Assembly (NCBI GenBank): GCA_031266115.1
Contig: JAISBQ010000300.1
Span: forward strand, 1 to 14,773
Origin: Bifidobacteriaceae bacterium
Lineage (GTDB): Bacteria; Actinomycetota; Actinomycetes; Actinomycetales; WQXJ01
Length of the DNA stretch: 14,773 nucleotides
Reading direction: 5' to 3'
Shown here one piece after another: positions 1 through 6,974 of this stretch. Below the pieces are notes generated by a model, which saw only the letters and a list, made by a program, of their open reading frames with translations, was not told where the DNA came from and searched no databases. The first letter of the stretch is position 1. Every line of letters begins with the position of its first letter. A program made the translations under genes and the position numbers.

Positions 1-59
1 TCCCCCCCCCCGCAACGGCCGGGATCGCTCTGCTAGCATCGCTTCGACTTACTGTCGAG

Positions 60-1577
60 ATGGAATTGGGTTCGATGGCCGCACGTGCGATGGTGGATGC
101 TGCGGCGCCCGCCCCCAGACGTGCCCGATGGCGCATCGTGTTGACCGACCCCGCGTGGTTTTTCGTCGCTGTCTCCTTGCTGTTTGGCACAGCGATGGCC
201 ATCGCTGTGCCCATCGGCAACACGCCTGACGAGGCCGCGCACGTCGCTCGTGCCTACGAGGTGGCCCACCTGCACCTGATCGCCCCGAAAGAGGGGACAT
301 CGGTGGGTGTGACCATGCCGGTCACCCTCATGGACCCGTCCCCACAGTCTGCCGATGGGAAGGATCTGCGCGGGGACGTCACCGCCATGCTGACCTTGCG
401 AGAGGCAGCCCGCTCGTACATCAAACCTCCGTTGACCAAGGATGAGGTCGCCTTCAGGCCGACCTTCCCCACGGCAACATATTCGCCGGTGGCCTACATC
501 CCCCAAGCCGTCGCCATCGCCATAGGCGAGACGGTCAACATGCCACCCGGCTCGATCTATCTGCTTGTGCGGCTGTTCACGCTCGCCGTCCGGACCGCGC
601 TCGGTTTCGTGGCAATCCGGTGGTGGCGCCAAAAGCCGTGGGCGTTGACCGCGATCATGCTCCTGCCGATGATGGTGTCCCAATCCATCGCGCCTGGCGC
701 CGATGCCATGACCTTCTCGCTGGGTGCCCTGATCGTCGCCGCAACCCTGCGCCTGCGCCTCGATCCCACGGGTGCGGCGCTGGAGGCCACCGCCGCTCCG
801 GGCGCCGGACGCCGGACGCTCACCGCGTGGGGCGTGGCGGACCTGACCGCTTTGGGCGCGGCGGCGACGTTGACCAAACCTGCCGTGATGACCCTCTTCC
901 CGGTTGTTTTCGCGCTGATCCCCACCAGTGCGATCCGTGTGCGGTTTCCCCGGCTCGCCAAGGTGGCAATGATCGCTGTACCTGTCGTCATCTCTGTGGC
1001 CTGGTTGGCCGTGACGGAGGTGTATCTCGGCAACGATGGCGTCTCGGAAGCCCATGACGGCAGGTCACAACTCCAGCACCTGTTCGCCCATCCCGTGACC
1101 TTTGTGACCGTGTTCGTCAGGACGTGGTTCGGAGGGTTTACGAACGACGGGATTCGCGGCATCGCCGGGTTGTTCGGCTACCTCGAGGTGGGGCTACCCC
1201 TGTGGCTCGACGTTGTCGTGTTCATCGCGCTCGCGGGCTACCTGTGGTGTTACCGGCGCCGGGCGCCCGAGCTGCCAGGGCGTGTGCGTGTGTTCTTCGC
1301 CGTGTGGGTTGTGGCCTTCGTCTACGCGACCTATATGGCCCTGTACATCGGCTGGACGCCACCGGGCCAGGCTTTCATCGAAGGCGTCCAGGGACGCTAC
1401 CTGTTGCCCGCGCTGTTCTTGGCGTTACCGGTGGCTCCCAACATCGCGAAGATCACCCGGCGAGCGGAGACCATCCTCGTCAAGGCCGTCCCCGTGGCGC
1501 TGCTGACGATCTCGCTGTTGTACATCGTCACGCGGTATTACCACACTTATCTGGCCGAGTTCTCCTCGATCGGCTAG
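60..1577 (+). CDS. DUF2142 family multi-pass membrane protein
   Basis: A hydrophobic protein of 505 residues with about ten likely membrane segments; the first is near residues 33-52. Two features fit DUF2142: the PDEAAH motif followed by RAYEV just after the first membrane segment (residues 56-67), and the GVQGRYLLP motif near residue 442 before the last hydrophobic segments. The biochemical role of DUF2142 proteins is not established. They often sit beside glycosyltransferase and cell-wall polymer genes and resemble GT-C type membrane proteins, which suits the envelope genes at the other end of this window. The start is uncertain. ATG 60 gives the longest protein and lies 20 nt after a TAGCAT box (34-39); ATG 75 has a weak GGAATTGGG upstream. 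The C-terminus abuts an unrelated antitoxin remnant in another frame, so the last few residues may be altered by a rearrangement junction. Confidence 0.85.
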   Translation: MELGSMAARAMVDAAAPAPRRARWRIVLTDPAWFFVAVSLLFGTAMAIAVPIGNTPDEAAHVARAYEVAHLHLIAPKEGTSVGVTMPVTLMDPSPQSADGKDLRGDVTAMLTLREAARSYIKPPLTKDEVAFRPTFPTATYSPVAYIPQAVAIAIGETVNMPPGSIYLLVRLFTLAVRTALGFVAIRWWRQKPWALTAIMLLPMMVSQSIAPGADAMTFSLGALIVAATLRLRLDPTGAALEATAAPGAGRRTLTAWGVADLTALGAAATLTKPAVMTLFPVVFALIPTSAIRVRFPRLAKVAMIAVPVVISVAWLAVTEVYLGNDGVSEAHDGRSQLQHLFAHPVTFVTVFVRTWFGGFTNDGIRGIAGLFGYLEVGLPLWLDVVVFIALAGYLWCYRRRAPELPGRVRVFFAVWVVAFVYATYMALYIGWTPPGQAFIEGVQGRYLLPALFLALPVAPNIAKITRRAETILVKAVPVALLTISLLYIVTRYYHTYLAEFSSIG

Positions 1578-1711
1578 CCGAGGGCCGCATCCCCTTCGAC
1601 GTGTCGGTGGACCCGTTCTACACGGCCGCCAGCATGGACCATCTGCGTCAAGTCCGCGCCGACGCTGAGGCCGGGCGCAACATGGCTGTCCACGAGTTGA
1701 TCGACGCCTGA
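1565..1711 (+). pseudogene. C-terminal remnant of a RelB/DinJ-type antitoxin
   Basis: Read in the frame ending at the TGA of 1709-1711, this stretch encodes GRIPFDVSVDPFY, then a leucine/arginine-rich helix, ending in HELIDA. The IPF(x)nDPFYS...L...G...HELI pattern is the typical C-terminal, toxin-wrapping part of RelB/DinJ-family antitoxins. The N-terminal ribbon-helix-helix DNA-binding half is absent: upstream in this frame there is only out-of-frame DUF2142 coding sequence and no start codon with a ribosome binding site. The left edge of homology is approximate (about 1565-1575). No RelE/YafQ-type toxin follows. I therefore read it as a broken gene left by a deletion. The family assignment rests on recalled motifs, not on an alignment. 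Confidence 0.6.
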
Positions 1712-1717
1712 TGCTGA

Positions 1718-1866
1718 AGTCGTAGCACGACAGCGGCGTTACACCGTGCGGTGGACGATGTCGGCCAGGCCAGGTTCTTACTCAAGGGCGGCACCATGCT
1801 TCAATACCGCCTGCCTGGCATGACGCGGACCACCGTTGATGTGGACGGCCTGGTCCGCGCAGGAGC
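1718..1866 (+). pseudogene. N-terminal fragment of an AbiEii-like nucleotidyltransferase (toxin)
   Basis: The frame opens after a TGA at 1715-1717 and encodes LHRAVDDVGQARFLLKGGT, then MLQYRLPGMTRTTVDVDGLVR. LKGGTxLQxRL...RxTxDVDxLVR is the start of the nucleotidyltransferase fold in AbiEii/AbiGii-type proteins: the KGG segment, then the D-x-D metal-binding pair, here DVD. AbiEii proteins are toxins of type IV-like systems that modify tRNA or other substrates. Only about 50 residues are recognisable. After about 1866 the frame runs into the antisense of sdhB and similarity ends. GTG 1751 is the only early start and would cut into the motif. It is almost certainly non-functional and lies directly after the RelB-like remnant. 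Confidence 0.55.
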
Positions 1867-1880
1867 GGGACGCCCCGCTC
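1863..1880. terminator. Short GC hairpin at the end of sdhB
   Basis: GAGCGGG (1863-1869), a 4-nt loop and CCCGCTC (1874-1880) form a perfect 7-bp stem that overlaps the sdhB stop codon (1879-1881). No T-tract follows on either strand. It could help end sdh transcription, but it is short and GC-rich sequence makes such stems common. Confidence 0.3.
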
Positions 1881-2628
1881 AGTTGTCCCTATGGCGCAGC
1901 ATGGCGCGAAGCCGCTCGGCGTTGACCGTGGCGATGGCGGACAGCGGCACGCCCGCGGGGCACGCCAAAGCGCATTCTCCGATCTGGGAGCAGGGACCGA
2001 ACTCGTGCTCCATCTGGGCGACCATCGACACGGCTCGTTTGCCGCGCTCCATCCGGCCGTGCGGCATGAGGGACAGGTGCTTGAGCTTGGCTCCCGTGAA
2101 CAGGTAGGCGGCCCCGTTGGGGCACGCGGAGACGCATGCCCCGCAGCCGATGCACGCGGCAAAATCGAGTGCCTGTTCGGACTGCTCGTGGGTGACAAGG
2201 ACCGAATCGGCGTCCATGGCGGTGCCCGCGTCGACCGCCACCGTGCCTCCGGCCTGGATAATGCGGTCGAGGCCCGTGCGGTCCACGATGAGGTCGCGGA
2301 TGATGGTGAACCCGGCGGCTCGGAACGGCTCGATCCGCACCGTGTCTCCGTCATGGAAGGATCGCACGTGCTGGCCGCAGGCGGGCACGTTGTCTTCAGG
2401 GCCGTGGGGCGTCCCGTTGACGTCGATCCCGCAGGTGCCGCAGATGCCTTCGCGGCAGTCCGATTCGAAGGCCACGGGGTCCTGATTCGCCTCAATGAGC
2501 TGATGGTTGAGCCGGTCGAGTAGTTCGAGCAGGCTCATCTCCTCGCGCGCATCGGCGATTTCGTAGGGCTCGAAGTGCCCCTGCGCCTGCGGCGAGGCCT
2601 GCCGCCACACTTCAAGTATCAGTCTCAC
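1879..2628 (-). CDS. sdhB: Succinate dehydrogenase/fumarate reductase iron-sulfur subunit
   Basis: A 249-residue protein that passes electrons from the flavoprotein to the membrane cytochrome b subunit. The N-terminal plant-ferredoxin-like domain holds the [2Fe-2S] ligands C58, C63, C66 and C84 (SDCREGICGTCG, then PACG). The C-terminal domain has CIGCGACVSACP (C159, C162, C165 and C169) and a second set, C213, C219 and C223, giving ligands for the [4Fe-4S] and [3Fe-4S] clusters. All expected cysteines are present. The length matches actinobacterial SdhB of the SdhCAB type. I chose GTG 2628 because its first bases overlap the sdhA TGA (GTGA) and AAAGGAA lies 6 nt upstream (2635-2641). A longer reading frame to 2730 only overlaps sdhA. 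Translation is probably coupled to sdhA. Confidence 0.95.
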   Translation of the reverse strand: MRLILEVWRQASPQAQGHFEPYEIADAREEMSLLELLDRLNHQLIEANQDPVAFESDCREGICGTCGIDVNGTPHGPEDNVPACGQHVRSFHDGDTVRIEPFRAAGFTIIRDLIVDRTGLDRIIQAGGTVAVDAGTAMDADSVLVTHEQSEQALDFAACIGCGACVSACPNGAAYLFTGAKLKHLSLMPHGRMERGKRAVSMVAQMEHEFGPCSQIGECALACPAGVPLSAIATVNAERLRAMLRHRDN

Positions 2629-4637
2629 TTGTAGTTCCTTTGCTGCAGTGGCACGGCCGTGAAGACCAGCGGCTCGTAGTTGCGGATCGGCTTTCCGGCA
2701 CCGGGACCGGTGGTCGGCGGCGCTTGCCACGCCGAGACGAAGGTCCAGTGGTCGTCATCGCGCATGGCTTCCCCGTCGGGGGTGACGTGGTCCGTGCGGA
2801 AGTGTGCGCCGGCGGATTCGTCGCGGTCGAGCGCGTCGAGCACAAGCAACTCGGCCAATTCGAGGTAGTCGGCCACCCGTCCTGCGGTCTCCAACTCTTG
2901 GTTGAGCCTGTCGGCGGTGCCGATCACCTTGACCTCGCGCCAGAACTGGTCGCGCAACGCGCGAATCTCTCGGATCGCTCCGGGCAGGTCCGCCGGATTG
3001 CGCGAGACCGACGCGTAGACGTCGAGGATCCCGCCGAGACGCTCGGCAAAGTAGTCCGGCCCGTGGATGCCCTTGTTGGCGGTGAGCCGCTGTGTCCTCG
3101 CCTCGACCTCGGCCAGGGTCTCGGTCACGGCCGGATCATCGAGCGGCAGGACCGGCTCGCCGAGGTATCCGGCGAGGTAGTTGGGCACCGAGTACGGCAG
3201 GGTGAACCAGCCATCCACGCACCCCGAGAGCAGTGAGTTGGCACCCAGGCGGTTGGCTCCGTGGTAGCTCCATCCGCACTCCCCGCCGACGAACAGCCCG
3301 GGGATGGACGTCATCATGTCGAAGTCGGACCACAACCCGCCCATCGTGAAGTGGACCGATGGGGCGATCCGCATCGGGGTGGTGAAGGGGTCTTCGCCCG
3401 TCTGCTCGGTGTACATGTCGAACAGGTTGGAATAGCGTTCACGAACCACGCTACGGCCCAATCGTCCGATGGCGTCGCGAAAGTCCAGATAGACGGCGTT
3501 GGCGAGCGGCCCGACACCATAGCCGGCGTCAATCCGCTCTCGGATGTTGCGCGAGGCCACGTCCCTCGGAACGAGGTTCCCGAACGCTGGGTAGCGCCGT
3601 TCGAGGAAATAGTCGCGCTCATCCTCGGGGATCGCATTCGGATCGCGCGTGTCGCCCTTCGCTTTGGGTGCCCAGATGCGGCCGTCGTTGCGCAACGACT
3701 CACTCATGAGGATCTTCTTGGACTGCCACTGGCTCATGAGCGGCAAGGCCGTCGGGTGGATCTGGACGAATGCCGGATTGGCGAAATAGGCGCCACGCTT
3801 GTGGGCGCGCCAGATCGCTGTGGCGTTGGAGTTCTTAGCGAGGGTGGCCTTGTAGTAGATGTTGCCGTAGCCGCCGGTGGCAAGGATCACGGCATGGGCC
3901 GTCATGGCCCGCACCGCGCCGCTGACCAGGTCGCGAACCACGATTCCGCACGCCCGCCCGTCCTTGACGATCAGGTCGAGCATCTCTTGGCGGGCGTGCA
4001 GGTGGCAGGTGCCCGCCGCAACCTGCCGACTCAGGGCGTGCGCCGAGGCGATCTCCAGCTGCTGGCCGGTTTGGCCGCGCGTGTAGTACGTCCGAGAGAC
4101 CTGGACGCCGCCGAAGGACCGCGTCGCGAGTTGGCCCCCGTATTCCCGGGCGAACGGCGCCCCGATGGCCTGCATGTGATCGATCACACGCACGCCCTCC
4201 TGGCCGAGCCGGAAGGCGTCCGCCTCACGACCCCGGAAGTCCCCGCCTTTGATGGTGTCCTTGACAAACCGCTCAATCGAATCGTTGTCCACCTTGCGGG
4301 ACCGCGGGGAGTTGACGCCACCCTGGGCGGCGACGGAGTGAGCCCGGCGAGGCATGTCGTGGTAGGTGAACACCTCGACGTTGTAGCCGAGTTCGCCGAG
4401 GGCGGCGGCCGCCGCGGCTCCTGCGAGACCCGTCCCCACCACGATGATCGTGAATCCTCGTCGGTTCGAGGGGTTGACAAGGTTGTAGTGGAGGAGGCGA
4501 TCCTCCCAGGCGAGGGCGGGAGCGACATCGGGCACGTGGCCATCGATCTCGCGTCCCACCACCCTCAACGCGTCGATGTCGGTCTCGGCCATGGTGGGCC
4601 CTTTCTTTCGCGGTGACGTGGAAGCTGATGCGGTCAT
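2625..4637 (-). CDS. sdhA: Succinate dehydrogenase/fumarate reductase flavoprotein subunit
   Basis: This is the catalytic subunit that interconverts succinate and fumarate using covalently bound FAD. The Rossmann motif VVGTGLAGAAAAAALGELGY lies near residues 66-85. The RRAHSVAAQGGVN segment supplies the likely FAD-linking histidine (H100 in this numbering). The substrate and active-site motifs HPTALP, SESLRNDGRIW, PRDVASR, HFTMGGL and GANRLGANSLL are all present. The protein ends in PLQQRNYK, as in the long actinobacterial SdhA type (for example Corynebacterium glutamicum, about 670 residues). It follows sdhC by only 4 nt. Two starts are possible: ATG 4637 (670 aa, GGGGTGAG upstream) and ATG 4592 (655 aa, AAAGGG 7 nt upstream). 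The first 45 bases encode low-complexity sequence, so the shorter form is quite possible. Confidence 0.95.
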   Translation of the reverse strand: MTASASTSPRKKGPTMAETDIDALRVVGREIDGHVPDVAPALAWEDRLLHYNLVNPSNRRGFTIIVVGTGLAGAAAAAALGELGYNVEVFTYHDMPRRAHSVAAQGGVNSPRSRKVDNDSIERFVKDTIKGGDFRGREADAFRLGQEGVRVIDHMQAIGAPFAREYGGQLATRSFGGVQVSRTYYTRGQTGQQLEIASAHALSRQVAAGTCHLHARQEMLDLIVKDGRACGIVVRDLVSGAVRAMTAHAVILATGGYGNIYYKATLAKNSNATAIWRAHKRGAYFANPAFVQIHPTALPLMSQWQSKKILMSESLRNDGRIWAPKAKGDTRDPNAIPEDERDYFLERRYPAFGNLVPRDVASRNIRERIDAGYGVGPLANAVYLDFRDAIGRLGRSVVRERYSNLFDMYTEQTGEDPFTTPMRIAPSVHFTMGGLWSDFDMMTSIPGLFVGGECGWSYHGANRLGANSLLSGCVDGWFTLPYSVPNYLAGYLGEPVLPLDDPAVTETLAEVEARTQRLTANKGIHGPDYFAERLGGILDVYASVSRNPADLPGAIREIRALRDQFWREVKVIGTADRLNQELETAGRVADYLELAELLVLDALDRDESAGAHFRTDHVTPDGEAMRDDDHWTFVSAWQAPPTTGPGAGKPIRNYEPLVFTAVPLQQRNYK

Positions 4638-4641
4638 GAGC

Positions 4642-5382
4642 TCACCCCACCGTGAGGAATCCGAGTTGGACGGCGATGGGGATCGAGAGGTTGGCGACCG
4701 CGACCACCACGGCGATCGCCCCGGCCAGGGCGAACACGACGGCCCGCAACCGGGTGCCGGTCCCTCCCAGATCGTTGACCACGCTCCAGATGCCGTGTGA
4801 GATATGCACCGCGATCAATGCCATCGTCAGGCCATAGAACAGCGCCACGGCGGGACGCTCAAAGGAGTGGATGAGGTTGGAATAGGCATCGTCGGGCGCG
4901 AACCCGGGGGCCGCCACGATCTTGCCCACGGTCAGGTCCAAAATGTGGAACACGATGAAGCACAGGACGATCAGACCGGTCCAGATCATGGTCCGCGAAC
5001 CGAGACGCCGCACCAAGAATCTGCGGGCGTGGGCACCGCGGGCTCGCCTGGCGCGCACCCACAAGGTGATGCCGGAATAGACATGGAGCACGAGTGAGAT
5101 CGCCATGACAGCGCGAAAGGCCCAGAGGAAACCGGAGCCTGGGATCAGGGGGTTGAGCAGGTGGCGCAGCCATTCGGCGTAGTGGTTGAAGTCCTCGGCA
5201 CCGATGTACACCTTGAGGTTGCCCGCCAGGTGGAACAGGATGAACGCCACGAAGATCGAGCCGGTCACGGCCATAGTCACCTTGAGCGCCCAGGTGGGCG
5301 GGAATGGCGCAGGCGTGGCGGCTGGCCGTGCGGCGGACGGGATCGGATCGGCGTCCGGCCGGTAGGTTGTCTCAGAACTCAC
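4642..5382 (-). CDS. sdhC: Succinate dehydrogenase/fumarate reductase cytochrome b membrane subunit
   Basis: A 246-residue membrane anchor with five hydrophobic helices (about residues 37-58, 86-108, 132-152, 177-199 and 213-238). The histidines H51 (FHLAGN), H100 (LVLHVYSG), H146 (IVFHILDL) and H193 or H196 (AVHISHG) lie in the helices as expected for a di-heme b subunit of the type found with single-anchor SdhCAB complexes. It hosts quinone exchange and binds SdhA/SdhB on the cytoplasmic side. I chose GTG 5382 because GGGAGG lies at 5389-5394, 6 nt upstream. The open frame reaches 5430, but no better ribosome binding site is seen there. It is first in the sdhC-sdhA-sdhB operon, divergent from tgt, and probably driven from the palindrome-containing region upstream. 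Confidence 0.92.
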   Translation of the reverse strand: MSSETTYRPDADPIPSAARPAATPAPFPPTWALKVTMAVTGSIFVAFILFHLAGNLKVYIGAEDFNHYAEWLRHLLNPLIPGSGFLWAFRAVMAISLVLHVYSGITLWVRARRARGAHARRFLVRRLGSRTMIWTGLIVLCFIVFHILDLTVGKIVAAPGFAPDDAYSNLIHSFERPAVALFYGLTMALIAVHISHGIWSVVNDLGGTGTRLRAVVFALAGAIAVVVAVANLSIPIAVQLGFLTVG

Positions 5383-5402
5383 GCAGGACCTCCCAGGCGC
5401 TG

Positions 5403-5435
5403 AGTATCGACTCATTTGAGTCTCTGGCACGTCAA
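5403..5435 (-). promoter_or_regulatory. Possible sdhC promoter with embedded operator
   Basis: On the minus strand, TTGACG (5435-5430) and GATACT (5408-5403) could be -35 and -10 boxes. They are 21 bp apart, longer than the usual 17. The spacer begins next to the -10 box with the perfect palindrome GACTCA-TT-TGAGTC (5409-5422). A regulator binding there would sit between the boxes. The promoter call is weak; the palindrome itself is exact. Confidence 0.35.
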
Positions 5436-5447
5436 TCGGCTCACTGA

Positions 5448-5463
5448 CAAGCGTGAACGCTTG
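5448..5463. promoter_or_regulatory. Perfect palindrome CAAGCGT-GA-ACGCTTG, candidate operator
   Basis: A 16-bp element with two perfect 7-bp arms lies just upstream of the possible sdh -35 box, in the divergent sdhC-tgt intergenic region. A single arm, CAAGCGT, recurs at 5544-5550 on the tgt side. The dyad symmetry and position suit a dimeric transcription regulator. Its identity is unknown. Confidence 0.4.
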
Positions 5464-5652
5464 CCGTTCGCCGGGGTCGTGTCTAGCGGATGTGCTTCAG
5501 GACGCGCCAAAGCCGCAGGGAACGCTGCTCCGGTGATTGCCCTCAAGCGTTAACCATACCCCCAGGTCAACGTGGCTTTTCGTAACGCGCATGATGCGTA
5601 ATTGTCCGGCACGGGTACGGACCTGCCGACACGGCACTCCGATGCGATGTGG

Positions 5653-5658
5653 CACGAT
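5653..5658 (+). promoter_or_regulatory. Possible -10 box for leaderless tgt transcript
   Basis: CACGAT lies 7 bases before the chosen tgt start GTG 5665, which would make the transcript begin at the start codon. No clear -35 box is seen at the right distance and no Shine-Dalgarno sequence precedes GTG 5665. The call rests mainly on spacing. Confidence 0.25.
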
Positions 5659-5664
5659 GCCTCG

Positions 5665-6888
5665 GTGAGCCTGGACTCTTCCCGTGTGACATTCGCCGTC
5701 CAGACGCGACTCGCCGCCTCGCCGGGACGGACCGGCGTGCTGAGGACCCCTCATGGCGAGGTGCGCACCCCGGCTTTCATCCCCGTCGGCACCGCGGCAT
5801 CCGTCAAGGGGGTGCTTCCGGAGACGATGGCGCAGATCGGCGCCCAAGCGCTCCTCGCCAACGCCTACCACCTGTACCTGCGTCCGGGAGTGGAGGTGGT
5901 CGAAGAGGCGGGTGGCTTGGGCGAGTTCATGAACTGGCCGGGGGTGACATTCACCGACTCCGGGGGCTTCCAGGTCCTGTCGCTGGGTGCGGGCTTCAAG
6001 AAGGTGCTCGCCATGGACGGCGCGGTTCCCGCCGCTCAGGTGATCGCCCCCCGCGCGGCGCGCCTTGCCACGGTGGACGATGACGGCGTGACGTTCCGCT
6101 CTCACATCGACGGTTCCCGGCACCGGTTTACCCCCGAGGTGTCGGTGGGTGTGCAGCACCGCCTCGGGGCGGACATCATGTTCGCCTTTGACGAATGCAC
6201 CACGCTCATGGACACCCGTGCTTATCAGGAGGCCTCCGTGGCGCGGACTGCCGCGTGGGCACGCCGGTGTGTCGCCGAGCACGCACGGTTGACGTCTCAG
6301 CGGGTGGGACGGGCCTACCAGGGGCTGTTCGGGGTGGTTCAGGGAGCCAACTTCGAGGATCTGCGCCGGTCGGCGGCTCGTGATCTGGCGGGTCTGGGGT
6401 TCGATGGATACGGCATCGGCGGTGCGTTGGAGAAGGAGAACCTTGGGCGGATTGTCCGATGGGTCTGCGAGGAACTGCCCGAGTCGGCGCCACGCCACCT
6501 CCTTGGTATCTCCGGGATCGACGACCTGTTCACAGCGGTGGAGGCGGGTGCGGACACCTTCGATTGTGTGGCGCCGTCGCGGACCGGCCGCCACGGGCGC
6601 GTGTACACGGCCGATGGACCGCTCACGCTGACTCGCGCCGCCTCACGCCGGGATTTTCGCCCCATCGACCCCGAATGCGATTGTTACACGTGCGCCCACT
6701 ATTCGCGGGCCTATATCCATCATCTGTTGCGCGCGAGCGAGATGGTCGGGGGGACGCTGGCCACTATTCACAATGAGCGGTTTGTCATTCGGCTGGTCGC
6801 GTCGATGCGCGAGGCCATCGCCAGCGGTGGCGATCACGCCTTGACCGAACTGCGAACCCGTGTTCTCAGCCGGTACTACCCGGCGTGA
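5665..6888 (+). CDS. tgt: tRNA-guanine(34) transglycosylase
   Basis: This enzyme swaps guanine at wobble position 34 of GUN-anticodon tRNAs (Tyr, His, Asn, Asp) for a 7-deazaguanine base on the queuosine route. In the 407-aa form, TDSGGFQVLSLG carries the base-binding aspartate D98, D300 in FDCVAPSRTGRHG is the likely nucleophile, and CDCYTC (C338, C340, C343) plus H369 (TIHN) form the zinc site. The substrate loop reads GGALEKENLG (252-261) instead of the usual GGLAVGE, and about 22-24 extra residues lie at 112-140 compared with E. coli TGT. GTG 5665 fits the N-terminus of the family; TTG 5602 and ATG 5647 are longer options without a ribosome binding site. A YhhQ-like queuosine-precursor transporter lies 3 kb downstream. 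Confidence 0.93.
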   Translation: MSLDSSRVTFAVQTRLAASPGRTGVLRTPHGEVRTPAFIPVGTAASVKGVLPETMAQIGAQALLANAYHLYLRPGVEVVEEAGGLGEFMNWPGVTFTDSGGFQVLSLGAGFKKVLAMDGAVPAAQVIAPRAARLATVDDDGVTFRSHIDGSRHRFTPEVSVGVQHRLGADIMFAFDECTTLMDTRAYQEASVARTAAWARRCVAEHARLTSQRVGRAYQGLFGVVQGANFEDLRRSAARDLAGLGFDGYGIGGALEKENLGRIVRWVCEELPESAPRHLLGISGIDDLFTAVEAGADTFDCVAPSRTGRHGRVYTADGPLTLTRAASRRDFRPIDPECDCYTCAHYSRAYIHHLLRASEMVGGTLATIHNERFVIRLVASMREAIASGGDHALTELRTRVLSRYYPA

Positions 6889-6936
6889 TCAGCCACTCCA
6901 CCGTGTGGTGCTCGTCACGACCCTCGCTGACGCGGG

Positions 6937-6974
6937 TTGCCAAAGCCCGGGGACCCGCGTAGTTTGGGGCCCCA
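6937..6974 (+). promoter_or_regulatory. Sigma-70-type promoter, likely leaderless
   Basis: TTGCCA (6937-6942) and TAGTTT (6960-6965) are separated by exactly 17 bp. The predicted transcription start, 7-9 bases after the -10 box, falls on or beside ATG 6974. No convincing Shine-Dalgarno sequence precedes this ATG, so the first secreted-protein gene is probably expressed from a leaderless mRNA. Confidence 0.55.

Noticed and set aside
33..1055. Long minus-strand open frame opposite the DUF2142 gene
   Set aside because: Arg/Gly/His-rich composition typical of an antisense frame in GC-rich DNA. The plus strand has a coherent membrane protein with family motifs.
1124..1711. Complete 195-residue plus-strand gene ending in the antitoxin-like tail
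   Set aside because: Only the last 45 or so residues look like a protein family; the first 145 are an out-of-frame reading of DUF2142. It is treated as a remnant.
1751..2107. 118-residue plus-strand gene starting at GTG 1751
   Set aside because: Only the beginning matches AbiEii. The rest is antisense to sdhB, and no ribosome binding site is seen.
3261..4616. 451-residue plus-strand frame opposite sdhA
   Set aside because: A shadow frame: sdhA is unmistakable on the other strand, and this product has biased composition with no recognisable domain.
5585..5599. Near-palindrome around GCATGATGC before tgt
   Set aside because: Only the inner 9 bases and outer 4 bases are symmetric, and with different centres. 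It is too imperfect to call an operator.
5497..6594. 365-residue minus-strand frame opposite tgt
   Set aside because: Shadow of tgt with Arg/His/Gly-rich composition and no ribosome binding site.
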